Positions 10,791-20,572 of a stretch of 64,000 nucleotides of DNA are shown piece after piece. The translations under genes and the position numbers were made by a program. How positions within the stretch are numbered: position 1 is the first letter of the stretch; each line of letters begins with the position of its first letter. The stretch spans positions 124,001 to 188,000 of the forward strand of contig NZ_ASSJ01000079.1 of assembly GCF_000473895.1 (NCBI RefSeq), given 5' to 3'. The stretch is from Rubidibacter lacunae KORDI 51-2 (GTDB lineage: Bacteria; Cyanobacteriota; Cyanobacteriia; Cyanobacteriales; Rubidibacteraceae). Under the pieces are notes generated by a model. That model worked only from the letters and a program-made list of their open reading frames with translations, ran no database searches and had not been told where the DNA came from.

Positions 10791-13319
10791 ATGCGCGCAG
10801 TGCTGATGGCTGGAGGTTCAGGAACCAGACTGCGACCCTTGACCTGCGACCTGCCAAAGCCAATGGTACCGTTGCTCAATCGCCCGATCGCCGAGCACAT
10901 TATTAACTTACTCAAGCGTCACGGGATTACAGAGGTCGTTGCCACCCTGCACTACCTGCCTGATGTCATGCGCGATTACTTCGGCGACGGCAGCGACTTC
11001 GGCGTGCAAATGACCTATGCCGTGGAAGAAGAACAACCCCTCGGTACGGCTGGCTGCGTCAAGAATGTCGAAGAACTCCTCACCGAAACCTTCCTCGTCA
11101 TCAGCGGTGACAGCCTCACCGACTTCGACCTGACGGCTGCACTAGCCTTTCACCGCCAAAAGCAGTCCAAGGCAACACTCGTTCTCAAGCACGTACCCGA
11201 CCCTGCTGCCTTCGGCATCGTTATCACCGATGAGGAACAGCGAATCCGGCGTTTTCTAGAAAAACCCTCGGCCAGTGAAACATTCTCCGATACGGTGAAT
11301 ACCGGCACTTACATCCTCGAACCCGAGGTGCTGAAATATTTGCCAGTTAGTGAGGAGAGCGATTTTTCTAAAGATCTCTTTCCACTGTTGCTGAGACACG
11401 GCGACCCCATGTATGGCTTCGTCGCCGTCGGCTATTGGTGCGATGTTGGGCACCTCGACGCTTACCGTGAAGCTCAGTATGATGCCTTGCACGGCAAAGT
11501 CAAAGTTGATTTTGCCTACCCTGAAGTTCAACCCGGTCTCTGGGTTGGCGAAAACACCACGATCGACCCAGAAGCAGCTATTCACAAGCCCGTGCTCATC
11601 GGCAGTAATTGCCGCATCGGCCCTCGTGCCAGCATCGAGCCCGGATCCATCATCGGGGACAATGTGACTATCGGTGCCGAAGCCGACCTCAAGCGCCCGA
11701 TCGTCTGGAACGGCGCGATCGTCGGCGAGCAAGCTCATATTTGGGCGTGTTCGATCGCGCGGGGCACGCGGATCGATCGCCGCGCGCATGTTATGGAAGG
11801 CGCAGTCCTCGGCGCGCTATGCACTGTCGGTGAAGAAGCCCAGATCGGGCAAGGCGTCCGCGTTTGGCCGAGCAAACAAATTGAATCCGGGGCAATCCTG
11901 AATATCAATTTGATCTGGGGCAACATGGCGCAGCGCAACCTTTTCGGCCAGCAAGGGGTTTCCGGTATTGCCAACATCGATATCACGCCGGAGTTCGCTG
12001 TCAAACTGGGCACGGCCTATGGCTCCACGCTCAAACCCGGTGCAACAGTTTGTGCATCCCGCGACCAGCGCAGTGTCTCGCGCATGATCAGCCGCGCGCT
12101 CATTGCCGGATTGATGTCCGCCGGTATCGACGTGCAAAACCTGGAAGCCACTGCCATTCCAATTGCGCGGACGGTTGCACCGGCCATGTCGGCGGCCGGT
12201 GGGATTCACGTGCGCTTGCAGCCCAACCGCAACGACTGCGTATTAATCGAATTCTTTGATGAGAACGGCATCAATATTTCTAAGTCCAAGGAAAAGAAAA
12301 TTGAAGGTGCCTACTTCAAAGAAGATCTCCGCCGAGCACACATCCCTGATATCGGGCGCGTGTTCTATCCTGCTCAGGTAATCGAAGAATACAGTCGCAG
12401 TTTTGAAACCCATCTAAATGTAGAAGCCGTCCGCAACAGTCGCTCGAAGATCGTTATCGATTACGCTTACGCGGTTTCTGGAGCCGTCCTACCGCGCTTG
12501 CTGGCCAAATTCGATTGCGATGCCGTGGTGCTCAATGCCAGCCTCAGCCCAACGCCCCTGGCAGGTGAAGAACGCGAAGGCTTGTTGACGCAGCTCGGGC
12601 ACGTGGTCGAGGCACTACGCGCCAACATGGGCGTGCAAGTTGCTGCCAATGGCGAGCAGCTAGTGCTCGTCGATGAGGCTGGAATTCCGATTCGCGGCGA
12701 GCAGCTGACGGCGCTGATGGTCAACATGATGCTGACCGCTCAGCCCCGCAGTACGGTGATCGTACCCGTACATGCCTCCAGCGCGATTGAGGCGATCGCC
12801 CGCCGACATGACGGTAAGGTTATCCGCACGAAGGCCAATCCTACAGCGCTAATGGAAGCCTCCCAGGACGAGCCAAATGTCGTCCTCGGAGGGAGCGGCG
12901 ATACGGGATTTATTTTCCCGGAACTGCATCCAGGCTATGACGCCATGTTCAGCATTGCCAAGCTGATCGAAATGCTCACGGTACAGGAGCGATCGCTGGC
13001 TGAAATCCGCGACGAGCTGCCGCGCGTGTCCCACAAGTCCTACACCATGCGCTGCCCGTGGTCGGTGAAAGGTGCGCTAATGCGCCACTTGGTGGAAACC
13101 CATTTAGAGGAAAACCTGCAGCTCATCGACGGTGTCAAGATAACCGACCCGCTCACCGATAGCTGGGTACTGGTGCTGCCGGATGCAGGCGAGCCTCAGG
13201 TTCATATCTTTGCCAATAGCGAGGATCGCGACTGGGTAGACGAATCCCTTCGAGAGTACCGGCAGCGCGTGCAGGAGTTTATCGATCGCGAACAAGGGGT
13301 TGAATTCGTCGGTAACTAG
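10791..13319 (+). CDS. Mannose-1-phosphate guanylyltransferase fused to a phosphomannomutase-like domain
   Basis: 842 aa with an AAGGAGG ribosome site right before the ATG. Residues about 1-230 are a nucleotidyltransferase domain with the signature [20 protein letters not shown]; residues about 245-370 form a left-handed beta helix of hexapeptide repeats; residues about 385-840 resemble phosphohexomutases. The mutase part lacks the usual TASHNP phosphoserine loop: the matching place reads [14 protein letters not shown] also see no DGDADR metal loop. The N-terminal half is therefore likely to make an NDP-sugar, while the mutase half may be inactive or regulatory. The product could be GDP-mannose or another sugar nucleotide for cell-surface polysaccharides. 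The gene is monocistronic as far as I can see. Confidence 0.88.
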   Translation: MRAVLMAGGSGTRLRPLTCDLPKPMVPLLNRPIAEHIINLLKRHGITEVVATLHYLPDVMRDYFGDGSDFGVQMTYAVEEEQPLGTAGCVKNVEELLTETFLVISGDSLTDFDLTAALAFHRQKQSKATLVLKHVPDPAAFGIVITDEEQRIRRFLEKPSASETFSDTVNTGTYILEPEVLKYLPVSEESDFSKDLFPLLLRHGDPMYGFVAVGYWCDVGHLDAYREAQYDALHGKVKVDFAYPEVQPGLWVGENTTIDPEAAIHKPVLIGSNCRIGPRASIEPGSIIGDNVTIGAEADLKRPIVWNGAIVGEQAHIWACSIARGTRIDRRAHVMEGAVLGALCTVGEEAQIGQGVRVWPSKQIESGAILNINLIWGNMAQRNLFGQQGVSGIANIDITPEFAVKLGTAYGSTLKPGATVCASRDQRSVSRMISRALIAGLMSAGIDVQNLEATAIPIARTVAPAMSAAGGIHVRLQPNRNDCVLIEFFDENGINISKSKEKKIEGAYFKEDLRRAHIPDIGRVFYPAQVIEEYSRSFETHLNVEAVRNSRSKIVIDYAYAVSGAVLPRLLAKFDCDAVVLNASLSPTPLAGEEREGLLTQLGHVVEALRANMGVQVAANGEQLVLVDEAGIPIRGEQLTALMVNMMLTAQPRSTVIVPVHASSAIEAIARRHDGKVIRTKANPTALMEASQDEPNVVLGGSGDTGFIFPELHPGYDAMFSIAKLIEMLTVQERSLAEIRDELPRVSHKSYTMRCPWSVKGALMRHLVETHLEENLQLIDGVKITDPLTDSWVLVLPDAGEPQVHIFANSEDRDWVDESLREYRQRVQEFIDREQGVEFVGN

Positions 13320-13481
13320 ACGCATTCGGACTCCATGCCTCAAAAAATGGCTGCAGAGAGCATTCCGATCGATGCATGCCAGTAAGGAGATGGCACGACT
13401 GCTTTCTAGAACATTCTGCTAGCGGGTTGTGGGATGAGCCGATACACTTGTTGCCATCAAGCTATTTTTCAAGATGCACCG

Positions 13482-13940
13482 ATGAACAGCTGTGTTTTGC
13501 TGGCGCGTATCGTTCGCAGCCCCGAGTTGCGTTATACCCCCGACAACCAAACCGCGATCGCGGAGATGATGGTGGAGTTTCCGGGACTGCGCGCGGAAGA
13601 CCCACCGGCAACGTTGAAAGTCGTCGGCTGGGGCAATCTTGCGAACGAGATTGCCGATAGCTACACCGAGGGCGATCGGGTGCTGCTTGAAGGTCGCTTG
13701 CGCATGAACGTTCTCGAACTCGATGGATACAAGGAAAAACGCGCCGAACTTACAGTCGCACGCGTCCATCGCTTGGAGGGTGACATTGCCAGTGACTCGG
13801 CAGCTGTAGCCTCTCTGCCTCGTGCGACGCCAGTGCCCGCACCCCAAACCCCAGAACCGAGCTTCGCACCCGAACCCACCCCAACCCCCAGTAGCGCGCC
13901 CGAGTATACGCCCGAAGAACTCGATGACATTCCGTTCTAA
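13482..13940 (+). CDS. ssb: Single-stranded DNA-binding protein (SSB)
   Basis: 152 aa from the ATG at 13482; similarity begins there (MNSCVLLARIVRSPELRYT), so the upstream in-frame ATG at 13434 is rejected. An OB fold occupies residues about 1-105, with the family pattern VVGWGNLANEI and YTEGDRVLLEGRL. A Pro-rich linker (PTPTPSSAPEYTPEE) leads to the acidic tip DDIPF, the site through which SSB contacts repair and replication partners. Cyanobacteria usually carry two SSB paralogues; this one, without the classical aromatic-rich loop, may be the second. It is not next to rpsF or other replication genes. Confidence 0.88.
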   Translation: MNSCVLLARIVRSPELRYTPDNQTAIAEMMVEFPGLRAEDPPATLKVVGWGNLANEIADSYTEGDRVLLEGRLRMNVLELDGYKEKRAELTVARVHRLEGDIASDSAAVASLPRATPVPAPQTPEPSFAPEPTPTPSSAPEYTPEELDDIPF

Positions 13941-14049
13941 GGTGCCTTGGCCGACTTGCCTTGGCAGCGTCCCAAGCCACTAGAGTCACGTGCTCCCCGC
14001 TCGCTGCCGCATGGTCTCCGCACTGCCCGGCTGCTTTTGCCTTACAACT

Positions 14050-14428
14050 ATGCTGCACGTCCGGACACTGCACCTACCGCTTGACAGCAATCTCAAGCCG
14101 ATTAAAAAACCGGTTGCGTTTGCTCCACGTCCGGGTGGGGATTGTCGGGATGGGGGTCGATTGCTTTAAGCGATCCGGATTTGGTCTAACCGGACAAAAG
14201 ACTAAGCTGATGTTTGCCGGAACGTTCGAGATTGTCTCGCTGGCCGGCTCTCTGTCGCCAGATGGAAGCACGTGCACGTCGAGATGTCAGACTCCATGAG
14301 TTGGACTCTCGGCAACCATCTGGTGGCAGGGTGTGTGGTTGTTAAACTGCAGAAATCGTGCAAGGACTGAGCTAGAGCTGGTTTTGCATCGGGAGCCCGA
14401 TCCGCACCTGGGCTTTCAAGAACTCTGA
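14050..14428 (+). pseudogene. Decayed DUF296 (PPC-domain, PD1-like) gene
   Basis: Translation in shifting plus-strand frames recovers an ordered DUF296 protein. LHVRTLHLPLDSNLK comes first (from the ATG at 14050), then FAGTFEIVSLAGSLSPDG (14213-14270), then after a frameshift HVHVEMSDSMSWTLGNHLV and AGCVVV (to about 14344), then in another frame TAEIVQGL, and finally ELELVLHREPDPHLGFQEL to a TGA at 14426-14428. Several frameshifts and internal stops separate these pieces. The intact family has GTFEIVSLxGTLSxDG, HLHISxSDS, GGHLVxGCxVxTTAEIV and a REPDPxTGFxEL end. No single reading frame could make this protein. The DNA-binding domain gene is therefore dead here. Confidence 0.82.
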
Positions 14429-14579
14429 GGAAAGTCGGTCGATAGCAAGGTGCCACTGGAGCACGCTTGAGTACGCTTTGGAATAACTTGTCCTGAGTCA
14501 AGATCGAGGGGAGCGTTTCACCCATCCTCACGTCATACAGAGACAGAAGCTCCGCCTGGCGACCGCGCCTGCATGCCTA

Positions 14580-15167
14580 ATGTCATATCAACCGTTCGCT
14601 CCTCGTTCTTTTTCCTCGGATGCCATGCCGGATGCCGTTCCTTCGCACTCCGCACTCGAAACCAGCAATGCTAATTCGTCCCAAGCACTGCGAGCCGAGC
14701 TACAAACTCTTTACCAGCAACTGCTCGAGCTCGAACGCGAGCGCGATGCAGCCAATGAAAGTGCCGCGCATTGGCGCAACCTTTACTCTACCGAAGCCCA
14801 ACAGCGCCGCAGTGAAGCTCGCTTGGCGGAAGAGCGTATTGCGCGCTTGCAAGCCGAACGCGATCGCACTGCTCAGGTGGGCGAGCCGTCTCTACCCGAT
14901 TCTCCCGCTGCCCGTGCGGCAATCGCGGCCGAATTAGTCGAACTCAATACACTAGAAGCCCTCCGTGTCAAGTTGGTAGCCGTGCTGCAGGAACGCGATC
15001 GCCTTTTCGCCACGCTGCGAACCGAGCAGGTCAACCACGCCAAAACGCGCGACTCATTAACGGCAATTCTCGGAGATGCAATACAGCATTTTGGCCGGCA
15101 AGCGGGCAAATTGGGAATGAATCACTTAACTTCATCCGAACCGCTGGGGATAGACAACGGTCCCTAA
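14580..15167 (+). CDS. Coiled-coil protein, unknown function
   Basis: 195 aa. Residues about 33-115 are strongly helical and charged (LQTLYQQLLELERERDAANESAAHWRN and later repeats of the same kind), predicting a coiled coil; a second helical stretch is at about 130-175. The N-terminus is a low-complexity Ser/Pro/Ala segment, and there is no signal peptide or membrane span. I do not recognise a named domain, but similar small coiled-coil proteins occur in cyanobacterial genomes. It follows the DUF296 pseudogene and precedes ycf19 by about 210 bases, so no operon is obvious. Confidence 0.65.
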   Translation: MSYQPFAPRSFSSDAMPDAVPSHSALETSNANSSQALRAELQTLYQQLLELERERDAANESAAHWRNLYSTEAQQRRSEARLAEERIARLQAERDRTAQVGEPSLPDSPAARAAIAAELVELNTLEALRVKLVAVLQERDRLFATLRTEQVNHAKTRDSLTAILGDAIQHFGRQAGKLGMNHLTSSEPLGIDNGP

Positions 15168-15376
15168 GTGGACTCGAAGCAAGGGACTTGGCCCTACTCT
15201 TTAAATTTGCATCCGGATGAATCGAAGGTGAAGACGAGCGGTGACGAACTCTCACCCGACATTGCTGGAGCTTAGGAGTAAGGCACTCTTGTTGTCAGCC
15301 AACATTCCGTCAAACTCTTACTTGCCGTTAAGATAAAGGGCAAGACAAGTCAATATCCCTGAGGAACGACTGCGCC

Positions 15377-15640
15377 ATGGACGCAACTACATTACTGGTA
15401 ACTAGTCTCGTTAACTTTATTTGGCTTTACACGATTTTGATCTTTGCTCGAATTTTACTGAGCTGGTTGCAAGGAGAAGGCTGGGCACAGCAGGCGATGG
15501 CATTCCTCAGCCCGGTTACCGACCCCTATCTCAACGTTTTCCGCTCATTTATTCCGCCCCTCGGCGGCATTGATTTTTCGCCTATGTTGGCCCTTTTCGT
15601 GCTCAGCACAGTTGCGCGGGTCCTCGGTGGCGCAGTTTAA
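15377..15640 (+). CDS. ycf19: YggT family membrane protein (Ycf19)
   Basis: 87 aa with two hydrophobic helices: about residues 9-29 (SLVNFIWLYTILIFARILLSW) and about 65-85. The central motif FLSPVTDPYLNVFRSFIPPLGGIDFSPMLA is the family hallmark. YggT/Ycf19 proteins act in membrane and division or thylakoid organisation in bacteria and plastids (CCB3-like and related proteins in plants); the exact role here is not evident. The gene stands alone. Length is normal. Confidence 0.93.
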   Translation: MDATTLLVTSLVNFIWLYTILIFARILLSWLQGEGWAQQAMAFLSPVTDPYLNVFRSFIPPLGGIDFSPMLALFVLSTVARVLGGAV

Positions 15641-15841
15641 CTTAGCTCTTATAGCCCTTAAGCTGTGAAACAAAGACGTTACTAGAAATGACGAGCTAGA
15701 GTCATTCACTCCCAGGAGCATTGGCTCAATTTTGCGCGAAGCAACGTAATCTTGCATCCTATGGGTTTAGCGTTTTATCGCGATTGCTGATGGCGCGAAC
15801 CGATGTCGCATTCGCGCCGATGCACCGAGCGCACTTATCAC

Positions 15842-16276
15842 CTAGTTTAGGAATGCTCGACGGACTTTTGCCGAGAATCCTGACGCCTTGAATTGCTTGA
15901 GCTGGAGCGGCAATTCTTGGCTGGCCGGGACGGTGATGCGAAGTGTAAAGTCGCTGACGCCGGGCGGAACTTCTTCGATTGATCCGAGCCGCGTGCGATT
16001 TTGCATGGTCGGATTGCCTTTGGCATCGTAAACACGGCCGTACACGTCGGCATCGTAAACGTATTTGCCCGAGTGATTATCGGCTTTGCCCTCGATCAGG
16101 TAACAGGTTGCAGCACGACTAGAGCCGCCACTGGTTACCATGTTGTCGAACTCTGCAGGACAATCTGTGTAGCTTAGGTCGAACAGCCTGATTTGCGTAA
16201 GGGCAGCCGCAGGGAGCAGACCGGAGAGCCAGAAGCACGCCGCGATCGCGAGGGTTGCCAGAACTCGGTAGCGCAT
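15842..16276 (-). CDS. Conserved secreted protein of cyanobacteria, unknown function
   Basis: 144 aa from the ATG at 16276, chosen because it begins a signal peptide MRYRVLATLAIAACFWLSG with an AAALT cleavage region; an in-frame ATG at 16345 would prefix 23 polar residues. The mature part has the blocks LTQIRLFDLSYTDCPAEF, SRAATCYLIEGKADNHSGK, DADVYGRVYDAKGNPTMQ and GSIEEVPPGVSDFTLRI. The pattern of a beta-rich FxxSVxGxxxxDADVxG fold recalls secreted or lumenal proteins conserved in cyanobacteria and, I believe, chloroplasts. Function unknown. The two Cys residues could form a disulphide. Confidence 0.7.
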   Translation of the reverse strand: MRYRVLATLAIAACFWLSGLLPAAALTQIRLFDLSYTDCPAEFDNMVTSGGSSRAATCYLIEGKADNHSGKYVYDADVYGRVYDAKGNPTMQNRTRLGSIEEVPPGVSDFTLRITVPASQELPLQLKQFKASGFSAKVRRAFLN

Positions 16277-16587
16277 GAGTGGGGGGCGCGGTAAAGAATG
16301 TAAGAATAAGCTTATCGCGAATCGCCGAATCGACCCTGAACGCATACACCGACCGGCTTATCAAGTATCGACGTCCGTAGTCGAGCGGAGCAAACGCTAC
16401 CTCCGGTCCGTCGATATGACCCCAGCTACGGTAGCCACCCGTTAGCGAAACGATCTCTGACGTCAGCGGCTACTTTTGCGCCCGGACAAAGGCAAGACGC
16501 TCATGCCGCGATCGCGTTGGCATCCAGCCACTTATCTAGGGATATATCCAGCCAGCAATCGACGACGGGGGCGTTTTGGATGCGAGC
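16277..16587. other. Spacer with no recognised feature
   Basis: About 310 bases upstream of the secreted-protein gene and downstream of the amidotransferase pseudogene. I see no gene, RNA or repeat. The minus-strand promoter of the secreted-protein gene should lie at its left end. Confidence 0.4.
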
Positions 16588-17199
16588 TTACAAGCGATCG
16601 ACTGGTGCGTGCTCGCTAGGATGGGAGAGATGCTCGGCTCCAGCTTCAAGCCAACGCGGCAGCATCGTGTCGAACATCTCGGGATGAAATGGCAAACCCC
16701 AGACCGACGAGCCTTAGCAAAACGCTCGGTTAGGGAACGTCGTGCCGGTGGCACGTAACGTCGCTCCACTGGGAACGGTAAAGCCCTCTTGATGCCACTG
16801 GTAAACGTATATCGGCGTGGAGAAGACCCCTCGATTGTCCCTCACGGCAGGGTAGATGAGACGATAGCCGACTCTACTTCACCATCGGGGTGCGGAGCCG
16901 CTTCGGCACCGAGAACGCTTATAATCGCTTGTGCTCCCAAGAAACTTCCCAGTAGCGTGTGACCGCCGAGCAACGCGCGCTCGATCCAGTCCAGCTCGGA
17001 GCGAATGCAAGGGAGATGGTCGTCGTTTTCACTCATCGGTCCGCTGAAGATGACCTTGGCAGCATAGCCGTCGGGGGACGGACGTGCATCGCCGGCAAAA
17101 GAAGTACGTTGGTCGAGGGGAAATCCTGGCGCGCAAGTGGTGTCCCACTCATCCCGGCTCGGAGGTGGTTTGATGGAGGATAGTAAGTATTCGTCTCAT
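16588..17199 (-). pseudogene. Decayed class I glutamine amidotransferase gene
   Basis: Read on the minus strand from the ATG at 17199, the pieces of one class I amidotransferase appear in order across frames. They are RRILTILHQTTSEPG (then a TGA), FSGPMSENDDHLPCIRSELDWI, RALLGGHTLLGSFLGAQ and VLGAEAAPHPDGEVE. After a frameshift come VGYRLIYPAV and VYQWHQEGFTVPSGATLRAT; then PNRAFC, a TAA, and VWGLPFHPEMFDTMLPRWLE. The end is a TAA at 16588-16590. The catalytic motif GxCLGAQ reads GSFLGAQ, so the nucleophilic Cys has become Phe. The His of FHPEM is still present. At least two stops and two frameshifts make it non-functional. GMP-synthase-like amidotransferases of this kind are common standalone genes. 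Confidence 0.85.
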
Positions 17200-17351
17200 T
17201 AACTGCAGGAAAACGATTGCGAAATGCTTCCGATTAACAAGACGCGCGGGCATTAACGGTTTGTACCGGACGCAAACGCAGAAATTTTGGGCAATCGGGT
17301 TATGCCGTAGCTCCAATCAAGCAGGGAATTTGAGATTGCGCGGGAAAAAGT

Positions 17352-17732
17352 ATGGTCATGCGCTCGTTTTTACTCGGAAAAATTCATAACTGTACGCTGA
17401 CGGGAACGCATCTGGAATACGACGGCAGCATTAGCATCGATCGCGCACTGCTGGATGCGGCCGGCATCGCACCCTACGAACGAGTGCAGGTGGTCAATAT
17501 TTCGACAGGCGCTCGGTTGGAAACCTACGCGATCGCCGCTCCAGCCAGGTCGGGGCGCGTCGAGTTGAATGGGGCAGCAGCGCGGCTGGGCGCAACCGGC
17601 GATCGCGCGATCGTTATGAGCTATGGTTGGCTCAATGCTGGGGAAGCAGACAACCACGCTGCCCGCGTCGTTTGCGTAGACGAGCAGAACCGACCGGCAT
17701 CCCAGCTACAAGCAACTGTCGACTGCCCGTAG
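17352..17732 (+). CDS. panD: Aspartate 1-decarboxylase
   Basis: 126 aa (or 124 from the second ATG at 17358). PanD converts aspartate to beta-alanine for pantothenate and coenzyme A. The self-cleavage site YDGSISID is at residues 23-30; cleavage at Gly-Ser creates the pyruvoyl cofactor on the Ser. The N-terminal [17 protein letters not shown] and the [12 protein letters not shown] block are typical of the family. Length is normal. It is not next to panBC here; the flanks are the amidotransferase pseudogene and a YaaW-like gene. Confidence 0.96.
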   Translation: MVMRSFLLGKIHNCTLTGTHLEYDGSISIDRALLDAAGIAPYERVQVVNISTGARLETYAIAAPARSGRVELNGAAARLGATGDRAIVMSYGWLNAGEADNHAARVVCVDEQNRPASQLQATVDCP

Positions 17733-17994
17733 CGGATCGAGCGCATTGAATGCCGGGTAATGCGTCGCGACAGGCCGAGAGCACCCAATATTTCTCCATT
17801 ACTGGTTCTTTTGAGCTTTAGGGTAAACGCACGATTGAAGAAGCACGCGCACCGCTACTGGCAATTGCCTCTCAACGGACCTCGCTGCGAGGCCGGGTAA
17901 TGTGGATCGATCGTTAAAATAATCGAAGCTTGTTTTAACGGCTGGTTTGTAGTTTCGATAGCGCCCACATCCAGGTCGTGGAGGACAGACGCCC

Positions 17995-18846
17995 GTGTAC
18001 GAGCTCAGAGCTGCGCTGGAGTTGGCGAATTGCGAGGAGCTGCAGCAGATCACGCAGATCCTGTTTTGCCGAAAATTTAATCCGCTCGACTATTTCGCGA
18101 TGCCGGCCCCCGAGGAACTGCAACAACGCGATCGCAGCGCTTGGCTCGACGCGATCGAGGAACGCTTCCGGTTCTTGGCTGCCGATGGCGTAGCGATCCT
18201 GCGCCGTCAAACCGATGCCCTGACCTACCGCCAAGTATTGATGCGCGTCTGTAAATACCTCAAAATCCCGGTAGCGACCGATCTCGGCACGGTCGATCTA
18301 GAAGCCGAAGTTTTTTTAAATTTGGTCGAGAAAGCCTGGCAGCGCCTGCCTGCCGCTGAACGACGCTCGACGCTGTTTCGCGTCAGGCGATCGCTGGCCC
18401 GCGCCCAAGCTCCAGAGCCGCTGCCGCCACAATTGGAGCACAATCCCTTTGACATTGCTCTTAAAGGCGGAAGTGCGATCGCGGTCAGCTCGCTGTTACG
18501 GTCGTGGTTGTTGCGGGAAACTGCACGGCAGTTTGCCCTGCACTTTGCCACCTACCAGACCGCCCGTGCGGCAATCGCGCACGGGGGAGCGGCAGCAGCA
18601 GCCCACTTGCAAAGTCAGGTGGCGCTGCGGGCAGCACAGCGCGGCATGATCGCCAATGCAGCCCGCTACGGTGCCGTGCGGACGACATTTGCCGTACTCG
18701 GTCCAGCGCTATGGGGCTGGTTCCTTGCCGACTTGGGCTGGCGCGCGATCGCGACGAACTACAGCCGCGTGATACCCACCGTGTTTGCCTTAGCGCAAAT
18801 CCGACTGACGCGCGAAGCATGCTGGCAGCCTGTGCCGGCAAATTAG
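17995..18846 (+). CDS. YaaW / UPF0174-like family protein
   Basis: 283 aa starting at a GTG (17995-17997), supported by a GGAGG site at 17980-17984; no ATG lies near it. The N-terminus YELRAALELANCEELQQITQILFCRKFNPLDYF matches the helical domain seen in YaaW-type proteins. Residues about 170-195 and 235-260 are hydrophobic or Gly/Ala-rich and may insert in membranes. The function of YaaW proteins is not established. The gene is followed 56 bases later by an O-antigen-ligase-like gene, so the two might be cotranscribed. Confidence 0.7.
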   Translation: MYELRAALELANCEELQQITQILFCRKFNPLDYFAMPAPEELQQRDRSAWLDAIEERFRFLAADGVAILRRQTDALTYRQVLMRVCKYLKIPVATDLGTVDLEAEVFLNLVEKAWQRLPAAERRSTLFRVRRSLARAQAPEPLPPQLEHNPFDIALKGGSAIAVSSLLRSWLLRETARQFALHFATYQTARAAIAHGGAAAAAHLQSQVALRAAQRGMIANAARYGAVRTTFAVLGPALWGWFLADLGWRAIATNYSRVIPTVFALAQIRLTREACWQPVPAN

Positions 18847-18902
18847 CAGGTTTGCGCGGGTTAGCGAACTGTCGAATGTAGGACAACCGAGCGGACAGCT
18901 GT

Positions 18903-20192
18903 ATGGACGATCGCCTGCAGACCGACGAGCGCTGGCGCACGCGCGCTTGGCATTGGCAGGTGGGTGCGACCGCGATCTTGCCACTGCTACCGACATGGGG
19001 GGCGCTCTCGCTGGTGGGCGTAGTAGTGGCGGTATGGGCGCGCTACTGGCGGCGGTTGCTGGGGCGGCCGTTGATGTGGGGTTGGGCGCTGCTGGCCGCG
19101 TGGCTGATAGTGACGGCGTGTTGTGCGAGCGATCGCGGAGCAGCTTGGCTGGGCTTGGCAAACGTGTTGCCGTTCGTCGCCATGTATGCCGCAACGAGCG
19201 CCCTCGTGCAGCGACCCGAGCAGTTGCGGGTATTGGCTGTAGCAATTGCAGCCCCGGCAGCGATCGCGGCGGTGCTGGGACTGGGACAGATCTGGGCCGG
19301 CTGGACGACGCCACCAGCATGGGAACCGGTTCTGGGCTGGACGCTAGTGGCGGGTGGCAATCCGCCAGGACGGCTTGCCTCAGCGTTCATGTACGCCAAT
19401 ATTTGTGCGGTGTATCTGCTCGTGGGGCTGGCACTGGGAGTCATGCTAGTGCTGGATGCCTGGCAGCAACTGCAGCGGTGGTTGCTGGTTGCGGCGTTCG
19501 GCGGCACGGTGGCGATCGCAGCGGCACTGGGACTTACAGCGTCGCGAAATGCATGGGCGTTAGGGCTTTTAGTGGGGCTGGCATATGCAGTTTTCCTTGG
19601 ATGGCGCTGGCTGGTGGCGGCAGCAATTGCGATCGCTGCTGTAGTTGCAGGGGCTTCATTTGCACCGCCGTCGCCCTTGCAGCAAGGACTGCGCGCGATC
19701 GTGCCGGACTATGTATGGCTGCGGCTCTCCGATCGCCTGCATCCCGATCGACCGGAAGCGCTGTTACGCTCGACGCAGTGGGAGTTTGCTTGGCAGTTGG
19801 CACGGGCGCGACCGTGGACGGGCTGGGGGTTGCGCAGTTTCACACCGCTCTATCAAGATCGGACGGACGTGTGGCTGGGGCACCCGCACAATTTACCGCT
19901 GATGCTGTTTGCAGAAACGGGAATTCCGGCAACATTGCTTTTGGTGGCAATGGTGGGATCGGTAATGGTACGGACGGTACGCTTGCTGTGGGTTTGGCCG
20001 GCGCTGGCCCCGATGCCGGGCTCAGGACGACCGTGGCATCGAGATCGCTTGGTGCTGTTTGGGTTTGCCGTGGCGTTTAGTAGCTGTACGTTATTTAACT
20101 TACTTGATGTGACGCTATTCGACCTGCGGGCAAACGCGATTGCCTGGTTGCTGCTGGGTGCGATCGACGGCGTCACCCATCGCGATCGTTGA
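18903..20192 (+). CDS. O-antigen ligase / IctB-type polytopic membrane protein
   Basis: 429 aa with about ten hydrophobic segments and a large extracytoplasmic loop in the C-terminal half, typical of the Wzy_C superfamily. The conserved loop has PWTGWGLRSFTPLYQDR followed by GHPHNLPLMLFAETGIPA, the HNxxLxxxxExG motif of O-antigen ligases. Cyanobacterial IctB, first proposed as a bicarbonate transporter component, is in the same superfamily, so annotation to either is possible. A ligase or polymerase joining surface sugars is more consistent with the motif. It is separated by 20 kb from the polysaccharide cluster at 41.7-49.5 kb. Very rich in Trp, Ala and Leu. Confidence 0.8.
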   Translation: MDDRLQTDERWRTRAWHWQVGATAILPLLPTWGALSLVGVVVAVWARYWRRLLGRPLMWGWALLAAWLIVTACCASDRGAAWLGLANVLPFVAMYAATSALVQRPEQLRVLAVAIAAPAAIAAVLGLGQIWAGWTTPPAWEPVLGWTLVAGGNPPGRLASAFMYANICAVYLLVGLALGVMLVLDAWQQLQRWLLVAAFGGTVAIAAALGLTASRNAWALGLLVGLAYAVFLGWRWLVAAAIAIAAVVAGASFAPPSPLQQGLRAIVPDYVWLRLSDRLHPDRPEALLRSTQWEFAWQLARARPWTGWGLRSFTPLYQDRTDVWLGHPHNLPLMLFAETGIPATLLLVAMVGSVMVRTVRLLWVWPALAPMPGSGRPWHRDRLVLFGFAVAFSSCTLFNLLDVTLFDLRANAIAWLLLGAIDGVTHRDR

Positions 20193-20372
20193 TTGCTGTT
20201 TTGGTCCGCGGCAGCGGGCTCGTCCTAGGACAAACCTGCAGTGGTACGGGCACGGCATCGGTCCGAGGCTGGGTAAGTGGCTTGCGGGGCAACGCAACGC
20301 GATCGCGTCGGACCTATGCGTCGGAATTCTCGGCATTCGCGCTATCGTAGTGGGGTGCTTGCGGGCACATTC

Positions 20373-20445
20373 GGGCGCGTAGCTCAGTGGATAGAGCACC
20401 AGATTCCGGTTCTGGGTGTCGCAGGTTCGAATCCTGCCGTGCTCG
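20373..20445 (+). tRNA. tRNA-Arg (anticodon CCG)
   Basis: A full cloverleaf. The acceptor GGGCGCG pairs with CGTGCTC (two G-U pairs), followed by discriminator G. The anticodon stem CCAGA/TCTGG holds the loop TTCCGGT, anticodon CCG. The T arm GCAGG-TTCGAAT-CCTGC is canonical. CCA is not encoded. CCG reads the CGG arginine codon. Confidence 0.96.
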
Positions 20446-20572
20446 TCGATGAATGGTTCCAACGACGACTTCGATTGCAAGCCAGCCGGTACAGGCGATA
20501 ACGAACTTCATTAAACCGGGCGAGCAAGCGTTAGTGCTCGACCCCATCGTCTGGTGTCGGACGAGGGCGTTC

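Noticed and set aside
18947-20080. A 377-codon frame
   Set aside because: It is another frame of the O-antigen-ligase-like gene on the same strand; low-complexity Ala/Gly/Arg peptide with no domain, while the chosen frame has clear membrane helices and the HNxxL motif.
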